From assembly GCF_029784155.1 (NCBI RefSeq), contig NC_073691.1:53887978-53951977 (forward strand): a stretch of 64,000 bases of DNA, read 5' to 3'. This document shows positions 57,474 to 64,000 of the stretch, piece after piece. The notes under the pieces are model-generated. The model ran no database searches. It was not told the DNA's origin and saw nothing but the letters and a program-made list of their open reading frames with translations. A program made the translations under genes and the position numbers. The stretch is from Uranotaenia lowii. Its lineage: Eukaryota > Arthropoda > Insecta > Diptera > Culicidae. Within the stretch, counting starts at the first letter, position 1; each line of letters begins with the position of its first letter.

Positions 57474-58279
57474 ACCCAAGCAACCAAAAGTTCCATAAAA
57501 CAGGTACAAAAACGCTTACTCAGCCCCATCATTGATATGAAGTACGTTCTATGCAGCTCAAAATTTAAGTTCTTATCGATACTTTCAAGTTCCAAAACAA
57601 GTCTTAATGATCTTCTATTCAGCTTCCAGCGGCCTCTTAATTCAGCTTCCAAAAAATCGCAAAATGAGCCATGATGCCACGCACCGGATTTCAAACTCGA
57701 CAAATTGCTCAATTACCTCTTTCCTACATTTCCTAAATTTATCGCATCAGAATGGTCACTCAAGTACAAAATTACTTATTGAAAAAAAAACTTGCTCGGC
57801 TTGGGGATCAAACCCCGACCTTCGTGGTGAGAATCGAACACTCTACCACGAGACCACGCCTAGATGTTGTTCTAACTGAAACTAAAACTCGAAGAGGTGA
57901 TTTAATTTTGAAAGCACATCAATGCACTTTTTGTGATTATCAAATCCCGTTTGAGCACTTTGGGCCCTTTATGTGACTAACCAAACCCCGTATTGAGCAC
58001 TTTTGTGCCCTTTATGTGACTTAAGTCCCGTATAACGTACGTATAGATCACTTTTGCAGCTTTCAAGTTCGTTAATGAGCACATATAGTTCACTAATGGG
58101 AATTGGGCAAAACAAGTCACATACAACGTACATATTAATCACTTTTGCAACTTTCAAGTTCATTAATGAGTACATAAAGTTCACTAAAGGGAATTGGGCA
58201 GTTGATTCTCTTTGTCAGCCAATATGTAACTATCAATGCCTTCATTCAAGTAAATATGTGACTTTTAGTTGCTTGGGAA
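57474..58279. mobile_element. TIR element containing a tRNA-Glu-like SINE head
   Basis: The ends CCCAAGCAACCAAAAGTTCC and, on the complement of the right side, CCCAAGCAACTAAAAGTCAC are inverted repeats. The right half contains repeated phrases ('gttcattaatgag', 'aaagttcactaaagggaattgggca') in two imperfect copies near 58065-58115 and 58150-58200. The left part contains the SINE head. Open frames on both strands (for example 57449-57712 -) are not recognised. The superfamily is unknown. Confidence 0.55.
57797..57860 (-). repeat. tRNA-Glu-like (CTC) sequence, SINE head
   Basis: The minus strand begins GGCGTGGTCTCGTGGTAGAG and contains a CTC anticodon context ('ATTCTCACC') and box B GGGTTTGATCC. 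A 7-bp acceptor pairing (GGCGTGG with CCAAGCC) has one mismatch. The head is followed by 'gagcaagtttttttttc'. It could be a decayed tRNA-Glu copy, but the position inside a repeat and the T after GGGTT favour a SINE. Confidence 0.55.
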
Positions 58280-58890
58280 CGCACGCTAACGCGATGTCCT
58301 TCTGGATTCCAATCTAGCGCTTCTCTGCAAATCTCCTTTTCATCTCCACTTACGTTCCCGAATCTCGATTTCTAGCGCCCTTTGATGACACCGGCGATGT
58401 AGTTCCTCATTCGAGATCCAGTTGCCAGGCCACCAAGCGCGGATAATATTCCGCAGGCAGCGGTTTACAAAAACTTGCAGTTTTCGCGTCGTCACCGCAT
58501 ATGTGCACCAAGTTTCACACCCGTACAGCAATACGGATTTGACGTTTGAGTTGAAGATTCGGATCTTAGTTCGTAGAGAGATCTGGCGTGACCGCCAGAT
58601 GTTTCGGAGACTCGCAAACGCAAATCGGGCTTTTCTGATCCGGGTTTCGATGTCCTTCTTGGTACCACCATTAGGCGTAATCTGGCTACCAAGATACTGG
58701 AAGCACTTCACTTTCTCAACCTGCTGCCCAGCTACCATGAAACTGGAAGGATTTCCTGTGTTGATCTCGATCGACTTGGTCTTTCCGACATTGACTATGA
58801 GACCTGCGGCCTTGGAACTTTCGGTGAGGTCGTCGAGTTTGCTCTGCATATCCGGTTGTGATTGATGTGCATGTTGTGTTTTCATTTTAA
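58280..58890 (-). pseudogene. Non-LTR RT C-terminal part (RTE-like or related), truncated
   Basis: The minus frame 58918-58340 encodes 'KLDDLTESSKAAGLIVNVGK' and TKSIEIN, 'VEKVKCFQYLGSQITPNGGT', 'IRKARFAFASLRNIWRSRQI', 'SVLLYGCETWCTYAVTTRKL' and 'VFVNRCLRNIIRAWWPGNWI'. This is the thumb and C-terminal region of endonuclease-type non-LTR RTs; catalytic motifs upstream are missing. A small deletion removes the 'WIGHTLR'-type block, after which 'EICREALDWNPEGH' continues in another frame to about 58285. It is truncated on the 5' side at about 58880. The clade is not certain. Confidence 0.8.
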
Positions 58891-60324
58891 CAAAAATAGA
58901 TCTTCGAAAAGGACACATGCATGTACAAAATTGAAATAAATTTTTACCAATTTTCTTGCAAAAGTTTCCTTTTTAAATTTGTTGATGTTTAAAAATCCTG
59001 TTTGGTTATTTTCAGATCAATTGTAGGTACATTTAAAACTAAGTATTCAAATAACTATTGATGAACTTATGGAGCCTAGTTTTTAATATTGTGCAAAATC
59101 ATCAAAACTCAGACAACCATATTGTCCTCTTAGTTTCCCTCTACGCCTAATAATGCCGGACTAAAATCCCGCCCCTCTACTCCGACTGAAAGGGAGCCAA
59201 ATGAACTGGTTAATGTTCTGGTATTTAGCAATACTACCATTCGAATAAGCTCGAAACGATCATCATTATTATCGGAAGCATCGATGAGACTGTGAATGAG
59301 CCCCCAAAAATACGCCCACTTGTCTGCAACCTCCGACTGACCATGAGGAGGACACGTGTTCCGGGAGGGCACACTTGTGGAGCCATCGAATGCAGGCCAT
59401 TTGGCACGATGCCAGCCAGCCAGCATGTTTTGGGCGAATGTGTTTCGGAGGTTTGTTTCAACCCAATCACCTACCCACTCAAAGTCCCACCCCTTTTGTC
59501 GATCCAACAACGACGACGATTATAGTGCCTCTGCAGGATTGGCGGCCGCCATCGGATCGGTCATAATTTGACCAGCACAATTCTGAATTAATTCTCTGGT
59601 GGTTAATTTGGGCGGCACCGATGAGCCCATTCTGGAAGAATCCAATTTAGTCACCGCACTCGGCTCGTTACGATATGCTGTCCGGGTTCCCTAGTTAAGG
59701 TGGTTCAATGTTCAGTATATTTAGTGAATAATTCCCATGAAAATAAATTTAAAACAGTGTTTACTCGAATTCCCGACATGATCTTTTCCACAAATTTCCC
59801 TCATAAAAATGTCACAACCTTACGTTAAACCCGAACCAAAGAACCAATCATTAGCGTTGTTCCGGTGTTCACATCGATATAAATTATTGAACGACACAAA
59901 ATGCAGCGCCGGGCGCTTTTTGGCTGACTGAAGTACTCGCAGGCTCAGGCCTAAGTATTCGTGGGGCAGCATTTTATGAATTACTCACCTAGCTACAAAT
60001 TGTTGGCTAACCGCCCGCCACAGCCGTTCATAGGATGGATCGGGCAGGTATTTCAATCAGTGCAACTCGCACGGACATTCATTGTTGATTGCGGTCAAAT
60101 TCAATGTTCTAGTTTTTTATTTTTATTTTCGTCAGAGTTGGTTTGTTTTAGAAAAAAATATATGAGAAGACTCTCACAAATTCAAATAACATCACTGCTT
60201 GTGCCTCGCAAAGCATTGCATGAAAAGTACTCATGCAATACCTCGTGAGGCACCCAGCAGGGATGTTATTGTTTATCCATTCCAAATTTTATTGTTTATC
60301 CATTCCAAAAGACATACCCCTGTT
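58891..60324. other. GC-richer island, no gene recognised
   Basis: The stretch 59110-60260 is less AT-rich and shows no similarity to repeats in the window. Opposed open frames overlap (59130-59510 -, 59292-59571 +), with no domain. The phrase 'ttattgtttatccattccaaa' is tandemly duplicated at 60267-60310. Possibly host regulatory or intronic DNA. Confidence 0.3.
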
Positions 60325-60660
60325 AAACAGCTAATAACTTTTTTTTCCTGATAAGATACAAAGTTAAGATCTTCGACAAAGTTTTTCAGCGGAAAATATC
60401 CTTCAGAAAATTTATTAATTTTTACAAATCCAAAAGCAAGCTCGGTTCCACAGAAGAAACAAAAATAAATTGATTCTTCAGTATAAAATATTCAATTTTC
60501 CTATACAAACATAAAAGTTCAAATTTACTCATGTAAACGTAACTTAAAAATCCTTCAAAAAATCATGGATGAGTTTTGAACCAAAACGAAATTTTTTTAA
60601 CCCCAGGGATTGAGATATTCAAAAATGACTCCAAATCGACTCAGTCTACTCTCACATATT
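60325..60660 (+). repeat. Dispersed repeat family A, copy 3
   Basis: Matches 25140-25450 and 37157-37470: 'cctgataagatacaaagttaa', 'ttcgacaaagttttt', 'atacaaacataaaagttcaaatttactcatgtaaacg', 'atcgactcagtct'. The inner part is closest to copy 2. Confidence 0.6.
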
Positions 60661-61426
60661 TTTTGAGAACTTAGTTCCGAATGTTAGACTTGGAAAGATA
60701 GGAGAACAACTTTGAAATATAATTCGTAGCTTCAGAATATATGGAAACCATAATTGGCATTAAATTGTACATTTCGGTGTGTCCGGCGGTTAACGTGTTT
60801 AACATGCACGAGGCATTCGCTATAGCTAAGAGAAGCTTAAAAACCAATTAAATCGATAAAATTTTCGTATTTCGTTCTTGCTTATGCTTGTGCTTATGGT
60901 ACATACACAGCCAAATATTGCCAGCATCCCGGTGAGTAGTACAAGCTCATCTTTACTTGATCGGTCCTACTGTACAGTTTTCGAAGCAGAGACAATTGGA
61001 ACATAGGGAAGGAAGAAATGTGGAAAAGTCTAAGTGTAATACAGATATAACTATCAATCCGGAAAAGTTGGCAACACTCCCAAGGTCAGTCAGTTCAGTG
61101 AACAACGCATATCGTAGTGAAGAGTCAGTTCAGGGTACGTATTCGGTTCTACAGTGTTAGCACAGGGAATCTGGCGATTCCCGTGGACTAAGTCGGAATT
61201 TCATTTTGACGATCCTGGCAGGAGGATTGGCTGATAATTTTCATCAAGTTATGAAGAACAATTACGTGAAAATCACCCGCTAATCGGTTGGAAAAAGTTC
61301 GTTTTTCGACAACATGGCGGCATTTGTCTTGAAAAAGGGAGCCAGCGATAGCTACTTCTCTGGAAGCAGAGTAAAAAGCCCGCTCTGTAAGAGTGTGTCT
61401 TGAAGGCCGCAAACAGCGAGTGCCTA
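60661..61426. other. Upstream of BEL/Pao element 2; possible LTR/leader material
   Basis: GC content rises from about 60950. Phrases such as 'cagtcagttcagtgaacaac' and 'agagtcagttcagggtacg' repeat within 61085-61135. No second LTR is in the window, so LTR boundaries cannot be drawn. Confidence 0.3.
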
Positions 61427-61580
61427 CACCCACAAATCAGACTCTACTCCAATAATGAACTTTCTTGAAGATGGAGTTATCGGTAGAAGATTCTAGGCCG
61501 GACCGGTATCAACAAGCTTTCAAAACACTGGCATTGTTCTCTCAGCACAACCACATTGCATCTTGTTCAAGGAAGAACCG
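61427..61580 (+). repeat. Dispersed repeat family F, copy 2
   Basis: Colinear with 23093-23235 (start CCCACAAATCAGACTCTACT). It lies about 1.1 kb upstream of the second gag pseudogene. Confidence 0.55.
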
Positions 61581-62611
61581 GTAACCCAGACTGCGGTATT
61601 GTCCAGTACAAAAGCTCCGATCACTTAACAATAGCTCAGGTTCTCGGTGGATACTATTCAGGACCGATCGCTCTCTGATGTTTAAAATTTTCACCACACC
61701 AACTCTCAGTATTGTCAGAGTATACTGGGGAAAATCAGTTGTGTTAAGTACTACATCGCGATTTCACTTGTAAATTAAGTTCAAGTTAATGAAATGTTCA
61801 GTTTTTTGTATTAATCGTCGCGAGTTGATTGTATTTAATGTCCGAAGGAACCACCTGATCGATTCCGGTTACATAAATTTGGTCCATAGAGTCGGACGAC
61901 TGACTGGTGGACAATTTAAAAATCGGACTAAATCGGACGTTGTGTTAAATGTAAAGTGCGTACTCTTCTGTGTAAACCTTTTTTGAGAACAATAGTGGCC
62001 TTCCAACTGTAAATGTTGACGGGCAAAAATCGGCATCAGCACGCCACAATAACCCCTATCATGTTTTCTATCCTGTATAGTTTCGATTCTGTACGTATCC
62101 TGTAAGTTTCAGAAACAGACTACAGTCAACTTTCCAACGGTCAACGGTCCCATTGGTCATCGGTCCTGGATACTATCGCTCTCGGCAACAACGGTTCGCG
62201 CAAAGGTCAACGATCCTCAGGTTTTGTATTGCATGTGATCTGGATTCTGCTGACATTCGTTGTTTTGTTGTTTTCACTTGGTCGATTCCCCCTCGCTGCA
62301 GTTACCAAAGTTCATTGCCCTATTGTCATACTGAATACGGTGCGTCAAACAGTGGATTTCAGAGTGAAAAAAAACAAGTGATTAAAAGTGAATTTAAAAA
62401 AATGTACAAGTTATAAAAAGTGAACTAAAAAAATGGTGCTTTTTGAGCAACACTTTGCTACAGTGCTGTTTCAAATGAACACTTTTAAGTACGTTACTAA
62501 TAGTATTGCACTGAAGTATTGAATCTGAAAATACAACAGTTTAAAAAGAACTTGAACTTTGAAAGTAAATAATAAATTTTACTTTGTGAGTGGGAGAGTT
62601 CAACTTTGAAG
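61581..62611 (+). mobile_element. BEL/Pao element 2 leader region (boundaries uncertain)
   Basis: Ends in an A-rich part with repeated 'aagtgaa' words (62380-62450), a style shared with the leader of BEL/Pao element 1. No primer binding site was identified with confidence. Short frames have no domain. Confidence 0.4.
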
Positions 62612-64000
62612 ATGACTAGTGAATTAAAGGACCTCAAGAAGCACCAGAAGCAGATTAAGTCAACGTTCGATGAAATGCGAAAGTTCTTGGACCAGTACAA
62701 AGTTGAGAAGCATGAAACAAAAATTGCTACTAGATTGGACCTTCGATGAAAAAAATTTACACCGTTCAACGCAAACTAGAGATCGTCCAGGAAGAGGAAA
62801 ATGAGGAGACAAAAGAAATTTCTGAGCAACGTCTTGAACGGCAACAAAAACGAGATGATGCTAGCGCGGTACAGACCTACTTTTTTTGAAGATACATACA
62901 TACCTTCTGCGATCTCAAGGCGAACTTGAAGGCACTCCTGTCTCTTGAAACCGACCGTTCCATCGTCACATCACAACCTACAATTCCTATCAGCAACCTA
63001 CCGGGAACGAAGTCGCGAGTAAAGTTAGTCTAGTCTACCTAAATAGTGTTGGCGGACGAACTCACGAGTTGGTCACATTTTGCGATACATTTCTTTGCTT
63101 GATCCATTTGAATAACCAACTCTCAACTATGGACAAATTCACCTATCTCCGCTCGTCTTTTACTGGAGATGCTTTTCAAGAGATTGGTTCTGTAGACGTG
63201 ACAGCAGCGAACTACTCCGTAGCGAGGGACTTGCTTCAAAAACGCTACGAGAACAGCAAATTAACCGTGATGGTCTATCTGGTTGACTTATTCAGCATTG
63301 AACAATGCGCTGTGTTGCAATCCATTGCACCTGTCAAACCGATCATGATTGAGCACAAACATCCAAGGTTTTCCGTCGACCACACAACGCTCAGATCATC
63401 ATATCGTTGTCCTTTTAGCGGTGATGAGCAACATTCAGCTTTCAAATGCCAAAATTCTTAAAGATGAAAGTTCCCGAGCGTCATGAGTAGGTGGAACGGA
63501 AAAAAATATGCTTTAACTGTCTTTCTTTGTCGCACATGCTCCTTGCCTGCACTCGTGGACTTTGCCGTCAATGTCAACACAAGCACCATACCCTGCTGCA
63601 TCCAGTGAAAGTGAATAGTGCGTTTACTCCGAATAATCCACACGTGCTGAATCGACCATTTGACATCACTTATCAACAACAACAACAGCAACAACAACCA
63701 CTTGCCCAGAACACGACCACACCTACCAACCAGAGAAGTGCATAATAAAGCTCGTACCCACTAACACTGCTATCAAACCCACAACACACCACAGATCCCC
63801 TTTCTAACACACTTGCATTGCCAAATAACACCTACATCTCAATTTTCTATCCTTCTGTAAACCGCCTTGGTGCGCGTTACTGATCAACACGGAAATTCTT
63901 TGCTGGCAAGAGCACTTCCTGACTCGTGCTCAGAATATTGGTTTATGACTTAAAATCTTTATTAAAAATTGGAGCTAGTTGAAGCATCTAGCTTCCTGTC
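62612..64000 (+). pseudogene. BEL/Pao element 2: gag and protease start, broken, runs off window
   Basis: The gag N-terminus starts at ATG 62612 ('MTSELKDLKKHQKQIKSTFD'), stops at 62747 by frameshift, and continues in the next frame with 'RKLEIVQEEENEETKEISEQ'. After a TGA near 62887 it reads 'FCDLKANLKALLSLETDRSI'. A DUF1759-like segment lies in frame 63069-63461 ('TYLRSSFTGDAFQEI', 'SVARDLLQKRYENSKLTV'). Compared with element 1 about 75 codons are missing between 'FSIEQ' and 'VLQSIAP'. The first zinc knuckle has Cys changed to Ser (CPFS); the next two (frame 63491-63745) are intact (CX2CX4HX4C, CX2CX3HH), followed by a Gln-rich run. Near 63870 the protease begins ('RVTDQHGNSLLARALPDSCS', active-site DSCS), and the window ends. 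Confidence 0.8.

Noticed and set aside
57797..57860. Functional tRNA-Glu gene
   Set aside because: Mismatches in the acceptor stem, an atypical T-arm and a location inside a repeat favour a SINE head.
58422..58865. 147-codon plus-strand open frame
   Set aside because: Antisense shadow of the RT C-terminal pseudogene on the minus strand.
59130..59571. Opposed open frames on both strands as a candidate gene
   Set aside because: Both strands are open, which is expected by chance in a locally GC-richer block. No recognisable domain.

Overview
The window looks like an AT-rich, repeat-saturated stretch of a dipteran nuclear genome, most likely a culicid mosquito. The evidence is the set of element families: an ITmD37E-type mariner transposase, BEL/Pao LTR retrotransposons, CR1/Jockey, L1-like and other non-LTR reverse transcriptases, Helitron-type ends, a piggyBac-type TTAA fold-back element, hAT and TA-target MITEs, and tRNA-derived SINE heads. 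The species assignment is inference. I find no intact host protein-coding gene. Every recognisable protein-coding stretch belongs to a mobile element and nearly all are broken by stops, frameshifts, deletions or nested insertions.

Layout. 0-3 kb: a GC-richer block, then a Helitron-like element (1174-2560) with internal tandem units of about 138 bp. 3-23 kb: very AT-rich DNA built mainly from fold-back (long inverted repeat) elements: a diverged pair about 3.3/6.5 kb, a TTAA-flanked 1.8-kb element (9138-10947), a 2.2-kb element (about 14700-16948), a 1.2-kb element (17119-18290) and a 1.3-kb element (19043-20378). The last carries a nested palindromic insert with a 14-bp target duplication and two hammerhead-like motifs. 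21.7-23.1 kb: a second Helitron-like array and a second piece of the TTAA element. 23.5-25.1 kb: GC-richer DNA. 26.7-29.8 kb: a shattered non-LTR element on the minus strand. 29.9-30.9 kb: a low-complexity inverted repeat. 31.3-37.2 kb: a BEL/Pao element (gag, aspartic protease, RT, RNase H; no integrase or 3' LTR seen), split by a TA-flanked TIR element and cut off by a dispersed repeat. 37-44.5 kb: a SINE, a GC-richer island, and a TIR element that holds a 1.8-kb Helitron-like insertion. 44.6-46.8 kb: an L1-like RT remnant abutting an ITmD37E transposase pseudogene. 46.8-47.6 kb: a 777-bp (CA)n tract. 47.8-54.9 kb: an inverted pair of a ~550-bp coding-like unit flanking a Jockey/CR1-like element with three nested insertions, next to a hAT element with a perfect 8-bp target duplication. 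55.5-58.9 kb: a CR1-like RT, a poly(A)-tailed retrocopy of an unknown protein end, a TIR element with a tRNA-Glu-like SINE head, and an RTE-like RT tail. 59-60.3 kb: a GC-richer island. 61-64 kb: the start of a second BEL/Pao element running off the end.

The sequences do not form a pathway. They read as a layered insertion record: several host-guest pairs can be ordered in time from their target duplications. The GC-richer blocks (about 1-720, 12.5-13.9, 23.6-25.1, 38.1-39.5 and 59.1-60.3 kb) are the only stretches that look like non-repetitive host DNA, and may be intronic, regulatory or untranslated sequence of a flanking gene.
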